Assembly (NCBI RefSeq): GCF_007004135.1
Contig: NZ_VJMG01000015.1
Span: 1-64,000, forward strand
Length of the DNA: 64,000 bases
Direction of reading: 5' to 3'
Source: Affinirhizobium straminoryzae
Lineage (GTDB): Bacteria > Pseudomonadota > Alphaproteobacteria > Rhizobiales > Rhizobiaceae
The number at the start of each line of letters is the position of its first letter. Within the stretch, counting starts at the first letter, position 1. A program made the translations under genes and the position numbers. Shown piece after piece: positions 35,310 to 43,682 of the stretch. The notes below the pieces were generated by a model that saw only the letters and a list, made by a program, of their open reading frames with translations, searched no databases and was not told where the DNA came from.

Positions 35310-36197
35310 ATGCAGCCATCAAACATCACGGGCGTCATTCCGGCAGTGCCGACCCCGTTCTCATTGGACGGAAAACTGGACGCCGCCGCCTTCCTCGAAC
35401 ACGGGCAGTGGTGCCTCGATCACGGCGCATCTGCGCTCAACATCCTCGGCACGACCGGCGAAGCGAATTCCCTGTCCGTATCGCTCCGCCGGGAGATCAT
35501 GACGGTTGCGGCGGAGAATCTCGATCGCTCCCGGCTGATGGTCGGGACTGCCACGCCTGATCTTGCAACCACGATCGACCTGACACAACGGGCCGAGAGC
35601 CTCGGTTATGCGGCAGCGCTTGTCCTGCCGCCCTTCTACTACAAGCCGGTATCCGAGGACGGGCTGTTTGCCTGGTTCGACCGGTTGATCGCGGCAACCG
35701 GCACCATCGACCTTTATCTCTACAATTTCCCGCAGTTGACGGGCATTGTGTTCGGCCCGGACTTCGCCACGCGGCTGAAGGCCGCCCATCCTGAGCGTAT
35801 TCGCGGCGCAAAGGACAGTTCCGGCGACCTCGACTACGCACGCAACCTTGCAGCCATCCGGGATTTCGACGTCTTTCCCAGCAGCGAAACGGCTCTGGCC
35901 GAAGCCGCGACCTCAGGTTTCGCCGGCTGCATCTCCGCCTCCGTCAACGTGAATCCGGCACTTGCGGACAGGCTCTGGCGGGACCAGGGAAATGACGCAC
36001 TCGCACGACAGGTCCGCGCGCTGCGCGCCGGCGTTGCCGCCTTTCCGCTGATCGGCGCCGTCAAACACCTCGTCAGGCGCCGGACGGGGAATGCCATCTG
36101 GACGCATGTCATGCCCCCCAACCTTCCCATCACCGACGAGACTGCCCGAGAGACGCTTGCATCCGTCGTCCTGCAGTCGGAACGGATGACGGCCTGA
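35310..36197 (+). CDS. DHDPS/NAL-family (class I aldolase-type) lyase
   Basis: A 295-residue TIM-barrel protein. It opens GVIPAVPTPFSLDGKLDAAAFLEHGQWCLDHGASALNILGTTGEANSLS, has the catalytic Tyr region YLYNFPQLTG and the Schiff-base Lys in RIRGAKDSSGDLDYARNLAAI (about residue 170). Members cleave or dehydrate 2-keto acids. It is not a housekeeping DapA judging by its context with CoA-transferase, ferredoxin and transporter genes. Start ATG at 35310-35312 after GAGGAGGAGAAC. The exact keto acid is unknown. Confidence 0.88.
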   Translation: MQPSNITGVIPAVPTPFSLDGKLDAAAFLEHGQWCLDHGASALNILGTTGEANSLSVSLRREIMTVAAENLDRSRLMVGTATPDLATTIDLTQRAESLGYAAALVLPPFYYKPVSEDGLFAWFDRLIAATGTIDLYLYNFPQLTGIVFGPDFATRLKAAHPERIRGAKDSSGDLDYARNLAAIRDFDVFPSSETALAEAATSGFAGCISASVNVNPALADRLWRDQGNDALARQVRALRAGVAAFPLIGAVKHLVRRRTGNAIWTHVMPPNLPITDETARETLASVVLQSERMTA

Positions 36198-36228
36198 CGA
36201 CCCGGAATGCGCAAACGCGCGGAATGAT

Positions 36229-36272
36229 GCAACTCCAGCGAAACGCGGCAACGGTTTCGCCGCCGGAATTGC
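36229..36272. repeat. RIME-like intergenic palindromic repeat
   Basis: GCAACTCC ... GGAATTGC with a GCGAAACGCGG/GGTTTCGCC core, related to the copy at 12545-12588. It lies between the convergent DHDPS and LysR genes and could also slow transcription there. Confidence 0.65.
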
Positions 36273-36322
36273 GTAGGAATAAATGGAGCGCTTCGGGCGA
36301 TCCCGGTGTCGCCGGAAACGTT

Positions 36323-37246
36323 CTAGCGCACGACGATCTCTTCGATCGTCCGGGCAAAGATTGCCAGACGATCCGCCAGAAAGCCCGCCATGACCTCCGA
36401 GGCATAAGGCAGCTTGCGGGTGCGCGGAACCATCACCCCCAGCCGCGCCATCTCGTTGCGAAGCCCTGAAATCGGCAGGGCCACCACCTCGCCGGTCTTC
36501 AACTCCTCGTAGAAGCCCATGGGCGTGTAGAAGGCAACGCCGTTACCCGAAAGGATCAGCGGTTTCAGCATCATCTGGTTGTTGCTGGAGACAAGGGCGC
36601 GCGCATGACGCTCCAACGCGCCGAGTTCGAGCGAAAACATCCAGCTGGTGACGTCATTGTCCAGTTGCAGCAGCAGCTTGAACTGGGCGCATTGTTCGAC
36701 GGAGGCCGTCTTCATCCGGGCGAGCGGATGGTTGCGTGCAACGATCGCCATGATCGGCATCGGGACCGAGGACAGAAGCCGGACGTCGCCCGGCCGCGCG
36801 ATGTCGAAGGTAATGCCGATATCCACGTCATCATCCGTCAGCAGGCCGAAGATCCGTGCATAGTTTTCCGTCCGGATCCGGAAATCCACGGCCGGATGGT
36901 TGCGGTTAAAGTCCATCAGGCACTGGGGCATGAAGGTAATCGCCAGGCTGTCGAGGCAGGCGATGGGAATGCGGCCGGTGATCTTGCCGGCGAGATCGCC
37001 GAGCTCGCCGCGCATCACCTCGTAGTCCTGCAGCGTTTCCCGCGCATGGCGAAGCACGATGCGGCCTGCCCCTGTCAGGCGAAGGCCATCGGGCAACCGC
37101 TCGAACAGCGGCATGCCCAACTCGTCTTCCAGCTTCTTGATCTGCCGGCTGAGCGCCGAGGTCGCGACATGCAGCTCTTCCGATGCCTTGCGGATGGAGC
37201 CCGAGCGGGCCACGGCCGCAAAATATTTCAGAATGCTGGCATGCAT
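36323..37246 (-). CDS. LysR-family transcriptional regulator
   Basis: A 307-residue LTTR. Its N-terminal HTH is MHASILKYFAAVARSGSIRKASEELHVATSALSRQIKKLEDELGMPLFERLPDGLRLTGAG, followed by a co-inducer domain. The ATG at 37244-37246 has TGGAGG at 4 bases; an upstream ATG in frame lacks one. It is convergent with the DHDPS gene and follows the hydratase gene. LysR boxes before both flanking operons (34837 and 43562), plus a related palindrome before its own start, make it the best candidate regulator of the whole region. Confidence 0.9.
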   Translation of the reverse strand: MHASILKYFAAVARSGSIRKASEELHVATSALSRQIKKLEDELGMPLFERLPDGLRLTGAGRIVLRHARETLQDYEVMRGELGDLAGKITGRIPIACLDSLAITFMPQCLMDFNRNHPAVDFRIRTENYARIFGLLTDDDVDIGITFDIARPGDVRLLSSVPMPIMAIVARNHPLARMKTASVEQCAQFKLLLQLDNDVTSWMFSLELGALERHARALVSSNNQMMLKPLILSGNGVAFYTPMGFYEELKTGEVVALPISGLRNEMARLGVMVPRTRKLPYASEVMAGFLADRLAIFARTIEEIVVR

Positions 37247-37268
37247 GGCGCCTCCATCGGGCCTTTGC

Positions 37269-37284
37269 GTTTGTCCGGGCAAAC
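37269..37284. promoter_or_regulatory. Palindrome before the LysR gene, possible autoregulatory site
   Basis: GTTTG-TCCGGG-CAAAC, 5-bp arms, 22 bp upstream of the LysR start, with a T-N11-A reading possible. It is a weaker relative of the two strong boxes. Confidence 0.45.
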
Positions 37285-37410
37285 TGGAATCCGGTTTCCC
37301 TCAGCGACGCGCGAAAACCAGGAGATCCGCAATGCGTCGGGATCAACGGGAACCCGGCGCATTCCGTGTACAACGCCATATCCTGATAGGGTTTTGGCGT
37401 CGGCGCAAGC

Positions 37411-38184
37411 TCAACGGCCCTTCCAGACGGGCGCTCGCTTTTCGAGAAATGCCGTTACCCCTTCCTGTGCGTCCTCGCTCCGCAAGGCCCTGACCAGCGG
37501 CACGGTTCGCAGCGCCTGCGCCTCTGCCGGAGACAGATGTCCCGTTCGGTTCACGGTGTGCTTGATTGCCTTCAGGGAGAGCGGCGCACAGGCCACGATC
37601 TCTGTGACCCACCGCTCGACGGCATCATCCAGCGCGTCCGGTTCCACCACTTCGTTGACAAGCCCGAACGCGTGCATCTCTTCTGCGCTGAACTGTCTGC
37701 CGGTCATCAGAACGGCCATGGCACGGTTGAACGGAATCTTTCGCTGCAGAAGAACCATGCCGCCATCGAGCGGCATCCGACCCACCCGCGCTTCCGGCAG
37801 ACCGAAGCGTGCCGTGGACGCAGCAATCACGATGTCGCACCCCAGCACCATCTCGAAACCGCCGCCCAGCGCAAAGCCGTTGACGCGGGCGATGACCGGG
37901 ACATCCAGGCTGCGGCGAAAGGAAAGACCGCCAAAACCATGCGGACGATCCTCAGCCCAGTAATCGAGACCGGACGTGGTGACGCCCTTCATATCGGCGC
38001 CGGCACAGAAAGCCCTGGCACCGGCACCGGTCACCACCACGCAACTGACGTCGTCGCGTCGCTCGATGTCCTGCCAGACGGCTTCGAGCGCCTGTTCGCA
38101 GGCCGCATCCACCGCATTCATCCGCTCCGGACGGTCGATGGTGACGCGCGCCACGCGGTCGCTGACGGAAAAACGGATACTCAT
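37411..38184 (-). CDS. Enoyl-CoA hydratase/isomerase family protein
   Basis: A 257-residue crotonase-superfamily protein. Oxyanion segments AFCAGADMKGVTT and DVPVIARVNGFALGGGFEMVLGCDIVIAAS; active-site region LPEARVGRMPLDGGMVLLQRKIP, with the first Glu present and the second position replaced. The ending EDAQEGVTAFLEKRAPVWKGR is typical. The start overlaps the CoA-transferase stop (ATGA). It would act on the CoA thioester made by the upstream enzyme. Confidence 0.88.
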   Translation of the reverse strand: MSIRFSVSDRVARVTIDRPERMNAVDAACEQALEAVWQDIERRDDVSCVVVTGAGARAFCAGADMKGVTTSGLDYWAEDRPHGFGGLSFRRSLDVPVIARVNGFALGGGFEMVLGCDIVIAASTARFGLPEARVGRMPLDGGMVLLQRKIPFNRAMAVLMTGRQFSAEEMHAFGLVNEVVEPDALDDAVERWVTEIVACAPLSLKAIKHTVNRTGHLSPAEAQALRTVPLVRALRSEDAQEGVTAFLEKRAPVWKGR

Positions 38185-39341
38185 GCGGCATCCTCACGGC
38201 TCTTCTCCCCGAGCAAAGCGAGGATTTCCGCATTGTGCTCGCCAAGGCGCGGCGGCGGAATGCGCACCGTCACCTCGGCCGCCGACATGTCGATCGGCGA
38301 CCCGATCAGACGGATCGGGCCTGCCGGTGTTTCGCCTGCATCGAGGATCATGCGGTTGATCAGGGTCTGCTCGTCCTGCAGGGCATCGGCAATGGTGCGC
38401 ACCGGCGCGCAGAGAATGTCGACACCCTCCAGCCGGGCGATCCAGTGCGCGGTGCTGTTTTTGCGGAACTCCTCTCGGAACACCGTCTGCAGCTCCGGAC
38501 GATGCTGCATCTGCAGGTCGAAATTGGCATAGCGGGGATTGGCCGAGAGGTCTTCGATCTCAAGCGCCGCGCAGATGTCCTGCAGCGGGTTCTGCTTGAA
38601 GGCCCCGACCATGACGATCGCCCCATCCGTCGTCTCGAATACGCCGGTCAGCGGGAAGGCACCCCAGTTCAGCTCCCTGTTGCGCATCATGTGCACCGTG
38701 CCTTCCTGCATCTGCATGGCCAGCATGGAGGAATAGAGGCTGACGGCCACCTGCTGGCCCTCTCCGGTCTTTTCCCGGTGCAGCAATGCCAGCAGAATGC
38801 CCTGGACGAGATGCATGCCGGCGGAAAAATCGGCAAGCGGAGTGGCATAGATGGACAGCGGGTGGCTCTGGTCCGACTTGCGACGCATGACGCCGGAAAC
38901 GGCCTGCGCCAGCACGTCCTGGCCTCCCTTGTGCTCATAGGGGCCCGTCAGTCCATAACCCGTGCCGACTGCAAAGATAAGGCGCGGATTGCGCGCCCTC
39001 AGCGCCTCGTAGCCAAAGCCCATGCGCTCCATCACGCCGGGCCGGAAGTTGTTGACCACAACATCCGCCTGGTCGATCAGCGCCAGCACGGCGGCGCGGG
39101 CGTCGTCCCGCTTCAGATCCAGCGCCAGGCTGCGCTTGTTGCGATTGAGCGAGCAGAAGACCGGATTGTTCAGTCCGTCCGGATCGGAGCCCAACGACCA
39201 GCGCGAGAGATCGCCGATCTTCTCCTTCTCGATCTTGATCACGTCAGCTCCGTAATCCGCCAGCATCTGCGTGCAGCAGGGGCCAAGCATGACCTGGGTA
39301 AAATCCACGACACGGATGCCGGACAAGGGAAGGGTGGTCAT
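38181..39341 (-). CDS. CaiB/BaiF (family III) CoA-transferase
   Basis: A 386-residue formyl-CoA-transferase-type enzyme that moves CoA between carboxylates. Opening LSGIRVVDFTQVMLGPCCTQMLADYGADVIKIEK, then NRNKRSLALDLKRDDARAAVLALIDQADVVVNNFRPGVMERMGFGY. The catalytic Asp is expected in SIYATPLADFSAGMHLVQGI. The ATG at 39339-39341 overlaps the FAD oxidoreductase stop by 4 bp; a longer upstream frame is spurious. With the hydratase it forms an activation and hydration pair. Confidence 0.92.
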   Translation of the reverse strand: MTTLPLSGIRVVDFTQVMLGPCCTQMLADYGADVIKIEKEKIGDLSRWSLGSDPDGLNNPVFCSLNRNKRSLALDLKRDDARAAVLALIDQADVVVNNFRPGVMERMGFGYEALRARNPRLIFAVGTGYGLTGPYEHKGGQDVLAQAVSGVMRRKSDQSHPLSIYATPLADFSAGMHLVQGILLALLHREKTGEGQQVAVSLYSSMLAMQMQEGTVHMMRNRELNWGAFPLTGVFETTDGAIVMVGAFKQNPLQDICAALEIEDLSANPRYANFDLQMQHRPELQTVFREEFRKNSTAHWIARLEGVDILCAPVRTIADALQDEQTLINRMILDAGETPAGPIRLIGSPIDMSAAEVTVRIPPPRLGEHNAEILALLGEKSREDAA

Positions 39342-40696
39342 TCTGCTGCCTCCAGGTAGCTTGCATTGGCGGACGGCCGGTCGCCGGGATCGGCACCCTG
39401 CGCCCGCATCTGTCTTTGGATTGCGGTGATGTCCGCTTGGCGAACGGTGGTCCCGGCATTGAGCGCCACCGTGGCGGCAACGCCGGCGGCCTCGCCCATG
39501 GCCATGCAGGGGGGAATTTCGCGGCTCGACTTCTGGGCCTGAGGCGTTGCGGAATAGTGGCGGCCGGCGACCAGAAGCTGGTCGATCTCCTTCGGCAGAA
39601 GCGCCCGATACGGGGTGTAATAGTCCCTGCCCCGGCAGACGCTGTCGGCAAAGTGACGCCGGCTCATCACATCCTCCTTGGTCACCACATATTCGCCCTG
39701 CAGCATGCGCGTCTGGCGGACGCCGGTCTGGGGCGCGAAATCCACCACATAAGCCCTTTCGAAGCCCGGCAGCGTCTGGCGTGCAAATTCGAGCAGCCGC
39801 CCCATGCGCGCCCTGCCCTCCACCTCGGCGGCAGCGAGATCCTCGACCTTGAGACCGGACAGTTTCGGCATGTGCGGGCAGTTGAGCCAGATGACGCCCG
39901 GCAGCGGCGTCTTCAGCCACCAGTAGGACCAGCATCCGCCGATCAACCGCTTGGCTTCGTGGTCGAGACGCTTGAACCGCTCCGGTTCCTCGAACTCGAA
40001 ACGCTCGGCGGCCTCCGTATCCACGCCGCCCCAGCGCGAGACCGTGGTGAGGATGAAGCTGTCCTCGACATGGGAGGCGCCGGCATTGGCCGCGACGTCC
40101 AGGTCGCCGGTCGCATCGATCACCACGCCCGCCATGATGGCTTCGAGACCGGACTTGGTCTGGCAGATGACACCCTTGATCGTCGCATCCTCGACGATGG
40201 CAGAGGCAAACCAGCTGTGCGTGCGAAGCTTGATACCGCATTCGGCAAAGATGTCATAGGAAACCTGCTTGAATGCATCCGGATCGAAGGCGGCCGCATA
40301 ACAGATCGGGTGCGGGGCGGTCGGCGTGTGAAAATCGAAGAGCCCCCAGCGTGCCCAGCGACGCCAGCTTTCCGGCAGGTCACGCCGGTCGATCTGGCGG
40401 TCATTCTCGTCGGGCACAACGCAGAGGTTTTTCGCGCGCATGCGTTCGATCATCTCGGTGCAGATCCCCTGCACGGTGATATCCAGTCCGTTGACCATAT
40501 CATCGAGAACGAGAACCATGCCGCCGGCGGCAAGACCGCCGAGATAGGGATAGCGCTCGATGAGCGTTACCGACGCGCCGTTGCGGGCGGCCGAGATGGC
40601 GGCCGAAATGCCGGCGGGGCCGCCTCCGACCACGACCACATCCGAGCGGTCGACGATCTTGGCCTGTTTCTGAGGGACAGCGATCATGGCTTGCAT
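39338..40696 (-). CDS. FAD-dependent oxidoreductase (FAD_oxidored family)
   Basis: A 452-residue flavoprotein. The N-terminal motif is DVVVVGGGPAGISAAISAARNGASVTLIERYPYLGGLAAGGMVL, with a second FAD-contact motif VVIDATGDLDVAANAGA and a C-terminal QLLVAGRHYSATPQAQKSSREIPPCMAMGEAAGVAATVAL. This is the pfam12831-type arrangement seen in enzymes of tricarballylate, xylitol or heterodisulfide-like metabolism; substrate unknown. The ATG at 40694-40696 follows GGGAGGAAAA. Two cysteines (ENLCVVP-like region and ICQTK) are not in a CxxC. Overlaps the CoA-transferase gene. Confidence 0.85.
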   Translation of the reverse strand: MQAMIAVPQKQAKIVDRSDVVVVGGGPAGISAAISAARNGASVTLIERYPYLGGLAAGGMVLVLDDMVNGLDITVQGICTEMIERMRAKNLCVVPDENDRQIDRRDLPESWRRWARWGLFDFHTPTAPHPICYAAAFDPDAFKQVSYDIFAECGIKLRTHSWFASAIVEDATIKGVICQTKSGLEAIMAGVVIDATGDLDVAANAGASHVEDSFILTTVSRWGGVDTEAAERFEFEEPERFKRLDHEAKRLIGGCWSYWWLKTPLPGVIWLNCPHMPKLSGLKVEDLAAAEVEGRARMGRLLEFARQTLPGFERAYVVDFAPQTGVRQTRMLQGEYVVTKEDVMSRRHFADSVCRGRDYYTPYRALLPKEIDQLLVAGRHYSATPQAQKSSREIPPCMAMGEAAGVAATVALNAGTTVRQADITAIQRQMRAQGADPGDRPSANASYLEAAE

Positions 40697-40784
40697 GGAT
40701 TTTCCTCCCGGACATGCCGGCATGACAAAGGGCACGGTCGATGCTTCGAACGCGGGCCAGGTTTTCAAAGGGATTTGGAACGGT

Positions 40785-41630
40785 TCAGCCGTGGTTGCCG
40801 GGTTTCCAGCGCACCACTTTCTTCTCGACGATCGCCACCACAAAGAACAGGATGACGGCGAGTGCGGCCGCAATCACCACCGTCGCGTAAAGTAGCGGCG
40901 AACGGAAATTGTAGGTCGCCTCGATGATCAGGGCACCGAGACCGTAGCTGGAGCCGATCCATTCGGCGACGATCGCCCCCATCACGCTGCTGGTGGCCGC
41001 AATCTTCAGGGCGGCGAACAGGAAAGGCAAGGAGGCCGGCAGCCGCACCTTCCAGAAGATCTCCGCATTGCTGGCCGACAGGACACGCATCAGGTCCAGC
41101 ATGGCCGGGCTCGCGGATTTCAGCCCCTGCACCATATTCACCAGCGTCGGGAAGAATGAAATCAGCCCGGCGATGATGATCTTTGGTGCGATGCCATTCC
41201 CGACCAGCAGGACCAGGATCGGCGCCAGCGCAATGATCGGGATAGACTTGATGATCACGGCAATCGGATAGAAGGCCCGTTCCGCCAGCGGGCTGTAGAC
41301 GAACCAGACCGCGAGCAGGATGGCGACGAGATTGCCGGACACGAAGCCCATCGCCGCTTCGAGCAGCGTCGGCAGAAGGTTGTTCCAGAGAATTACGCCG
41401 TTTTCCCGGAAAGCGGAGAGAACGGCAATCGGGCTTGGCGCCATGAAGGTGGGCACCGAAAAGGCCCAGACCACCAGCTGCCAGAGCATCACGCAGCCTG
41501 CAATGGCGAGGATTGCCGGCATATGATCGGCGACAGGTGCGAGCAGGCGGTTTGCTCGAAGCGCCCGACGAACGGCCGGCTCCATGCCGGCCCGCGCGGT
41601 GGGGGCCACGGAATGCAGCGTATCGGTCAT
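40785..41630 (-). CDS. NMT1/taurine-type ABC transporter permease
   Basis: A 281-residue inner-membrane permease of the SsuC/TauC group. Membrane segments start AILAIAGCVMLWQLVVWAF; the EAA loop is LMRVLSASNAEIFWKVRLPASLPFLFAALKIAATSSVMGAIVAEWIG. Of two ATGs, the one at 41628-41630 is favoured because GGAGGA lies about 7 bases before it, whereas the ATG at 41636 touches the ribosome site. It overlaps the ATPase stop by one base (TGATG). Confidence 0.9.
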   Translation of the reverse strand: MTDTLHSVAPTARAGMEPAVRRALRANRLLAPVADHMPAILAIAGCVMLWQLVVWAFSVPTFMAPSPIAVLSAFRENGVILWNNLLPTLLEAAMGFVSGNLVAILLAVWFVYSPLAERAFYPIAVIIKSIPIIALAPILVLLVGNGIAPKIIIAGLISFFPTLVNMVQGLKSASPAMLDLMRVLSASNAEIFWKVRLPASLPFLFAALKIAATSSVMGAIVAEWIGSSYGLGALIIEATYNFRSPLLYATVVIAAALAVILFFVVAIVEKKVVRWKPGNHG

Positions 41631-42448
41631 CAGCATTCCTCCAGAAGCCGGCGCAGATGCGCGGTGATGCGGATGAATTCCACGGTATCGCGGATGGCAA
41701 GCGTTCGCTCGGTCGGCAGATCCACCTTGATGTAGGCCTTGACCCGACCGGGATGGGCGGCAAGCATCAGTACATGTTCGCCGAGAAAGACGGCTTCGGG
41801 GATCGAGTGGGTGACGAAGACGATGGTGGTGCCCGTCTCCTTCCAGATCCGCAGCAGTTCCTCGTTGAGCTTGTCGCGGGTAATCTCGTCAAGCGCGCCG
41901 AAGGGCTCGTCCATCAGGAGTATCCGCGGCCGGCTGATCAGCGCACGCGCAATCGCCACCCGCTGGCGCTGTCCTCCGGACAGCTCGTGCGGCAGCGCCT
42001 TCTCCCGCCCCTGCAACCCCACGAGTGCCAGCAGCCGCTCGGGGTCCGCATAGGCCGCGGTATCGGCGCGCCTGCCCACTTCGAGCGGCAGGCGCACATT
42101 ATCGAGAACACTGCGCCAGGGCAGCAGCGTCGCCTCCTGAAAGACGAAGGCAAAATCACGCCCCTCGCGCGCCTTCCGCGGCGTCTGGCCCAGCACGGAG
42201 ATCGTGCCATCGCTGACGGGCACGAGGTCCGCGATGCAGCGCAACAGCGTGGATTTTCCGCATCCCGAAGGACCGATCATGGTCACCAGCGCCCCTTTGG
42301 GGATGGTGACGGACACGTCCTTCAGGGCGGTAAATTCCGACTGACCACCACCGAAACGCACGTGCAGATGCTCGACGGACACCGCAGGAGGCGCAAGCTC
42401 GGGGGCCTGCAGATCGATCTTGTGCTGAGCCATTGCCATGCGCGTCAT
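41630..42448 (-). CDS. NMT1/taurine-type ABC transporter ATP-binding protein
   Basis: A 272-residue ATPase with Walker A MIGPSGCGKSTLLRCIAD, FVFQEATLLPWRSVLDNVRLPLEVG, signature HELSGGQRQRVAIARALISRPRILLMDEPFGALDEITRDKLNEELL and switch FVTHSIPEAVFLGEHVLML, the pattern of nitrate/sulfonate/thiamine-precursor importers. The start overlaps the binding-protein stop (ATGA). Confidence 0.93.
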   Translation of the reverse strand: MTRMAMAQHKIDLQAPELAPPAVSVEHLHVRFGGGQSEFTALKDVSVTIPKGALVTMIGPSGCGKSTLLRCIADLVPVSDGTISVLGQTPRKAREGRDFAFVFQEATLLPWRSVLDNVRLPLEVGRRADTAAYADPERLLALVGLQGREKALPHELSGGQRQRVAIARALISRPRILLMDEPFGALDEITRDKLNEELLRIWKETGTTIVFVTHSIPEAVFLGEHVLMLAAHPGRVKAYIKVDLPTERTLAIRDTVEFIRITAHLRRLLEEC

Positions 42449-43479
42449 CCCACCTGTTTGCGGATATCGGTCGTGGCATCCAGAACCGAAAGCGTCATGA
42501 CATCGTCCACCGTCGGCACCTTGTCCTTGAACTGGCCGAGATCGGCATAGGACTTGATCTGGGCGGCCCAGTTGTCCTTGGTCATCGCCCCCCAGCCGGC
42601 GCTCTTCGTGGTCTCGTTGAAGGCGAACTTCATCAGCGGGCCGATCGCTTCCATTTCGCTGGCCTTGTCGAGATTGGGGAAAGTGTCCACGAGAATGCCG
42701 ACGGCTTCAGCCTGGTGGTCCCGGGCATAGCCCCAGCCCTTGGCGGTTGCCGCCATCCAGCCGGAGAGTTCCTTCGGGTGCTTCGCCAGTTCGGCATCGG
42801 TCGTATAGTAGACGTTGGCATAGAGCTGGATGCCGGCATCCCACAGCATCAGGTCGACGCGGTCATCCCCCAGCACCTTCAGCGCGTTGGTATTGGTGAT
42901 CCAGCCCACGACGGCATCGGCCTGTCCGGTGACGAGCTGGTTCATGTCCGCCCCCATGTTGACGATCTTGACCTTGTCTTCGGGGACATTGTTCTTGGCA
43001 AGCAGCGCGCGCAGCAGGATGGCGCCGGTCGGCTGGATCGCGACCGTCTTGCCGATCATGTCCTGTGCAGACCGGATCGGTTTTCCCTTGCGGGAGAAAT
43101 AGGCATAAGGGTGCTTCTGGTAACCGGCAGCAATTGCCTTGATCGGCACGCCGGCGCCCCGCGCAAGCATGATGGAGGGGCTGGAGGAAATCTGGCCGAG
43201 GGTCGACTGGCCGGAGGCAACACCCGCGACGCCATCGACATTGGGTCCGCCCGGAACGATTTCGAGTTCAAGGCCCTGCTCGGCGTAGAACCCCTTCTTC
43301 ATGGCCACGACCTCGCCCAGCAGGCCGTTGGAAGCGAGCCAGCCGAGTTGCATGCGCACCTTCGCCGGCGAGGCCGCGCCTGCTGGCTGAATGGAAACAA
43401 GTGTCTGGCCTGCGGCAACGGCACTGATCGCCGCCGCCGTCCTCATGAAGTCTCGCCTGCTGACTGTGAACTGCGACAT
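42445..43479 (-). CDS. NMT1/THI5-like ABC substrate-binding protein with Tat signal
   Basis: A 344-residue binding protein. The N-terminus MSQFTVSRRDFMRTAAAISAVAAGQTLVSIQPAGA is a twin-arginine signal (SRRDFM), so it is likely exported folded. The mature domain (KVRMQLGWLASNGLLGEVVAMKKGFYAEQGLELEIVPGGPNVDGVAGVASGQSTLGQISSSPSIMLARGAGVPIKAIA) is the NMT1/SsuA-type fold used for thiamine precursors, sulfonates, nitriles and aromatic acids. The ATG at 43477-43479 follows AGAGGGG. First gene of the operon ending in the hydratase. Ligand unknown. Confidence 0.9.
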   Translation of the reverse strand: MSQFTVSRRDFMRTAAAISAVAAGQTLVSIQPAGAASPAKVRMQLGWLASNGLLGEVVAMKKGFYAEQGLELEIVPGGPNVDGVAGVASGQSTLGQISSSPSIMLARGAGVPIKAIAAGYQKHPYAYFSRKGKPIRSAQDMIGKTVAIQPTGAILLRALLAKNNVPEDKVKIVNMGADMNQLVTGQADAVVGWITNTNALKVLGDDRVDLMLWDAGIQLYANVYYTTDAELAKHPKELSGWMAATAKGWGYARDHQAEAVGILVDTFPNLDKASEMEAIGPLMKFAFNETTKSAGWGAMTKDNWAAQIKSYADLGQFKDKVPTVDDVMTLSVLDATTDIRKQVG

Positions 43480-43561
43480 TTCGGACCCCTCTCTTTTTGA
43501 GATTATGAGGGGATCATTGCCGAACCAGGCGTTCGCATAAAGAACAATTTTGAGTGCGTTT

Positions 43562-43580
43562 CGTTGCCGATCCGGCAATG
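43562..43580. promoter_or_regulatory. LysR-type box ahead of NMT1-transporter operon
   Basis: CGTTGCCG-ATC-CGGCAATG, T-N11-A inside, 82 bp before the binding-protein start. 17 of 19 bases match the site at 34837-34855. Confidence 0.72.
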
Positions 43581-43591
43581 CAACACTCAGT

Positions 43592-43618
43592 ATGCCGCCC
43601 GACACTGGCGGGCGGCAT
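43592..43618. terminator. Strong stem-loop in the intergenic region
   Basis: Perfect 10-bp stem ATGCCGCCCG/CGGGCGGCAT (43592-43601, 43609-43618) with a 7-base loop. No T-tract. It insulates the transporter operon from the hydrolase gene or acts as a second-stage terminator. Confidence 0.5.
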
Positions 43619-43641
43619 CGTCCGGAACGGATCGGGATCTC

Positions 43642-43673
43642 CCGCCGCCTGCATGGGCCCATTCAGGCGGCGG
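43642..43673 (-). terminator. Stem-loop after the alpha/beta hydrolase gene
   Basis: Perfect 10-bp stem CCGCCGCCTG/CAGGCGGCGG (43642-43651, 43664-43673), 12-base loop, just past the hydrolase stop. GC-rich without T-run. Confidence 0.55.
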
Positions 43674-43682
43674 CGAGAAGGG

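Noticed and set aside
36229-36272. CRISPR or tandem repeat array
   Set aside because: The repeats at 12545 and 36229 are single dispersed palindromes; no direct-repeat array with regular spacers was seen anywhere in the window.
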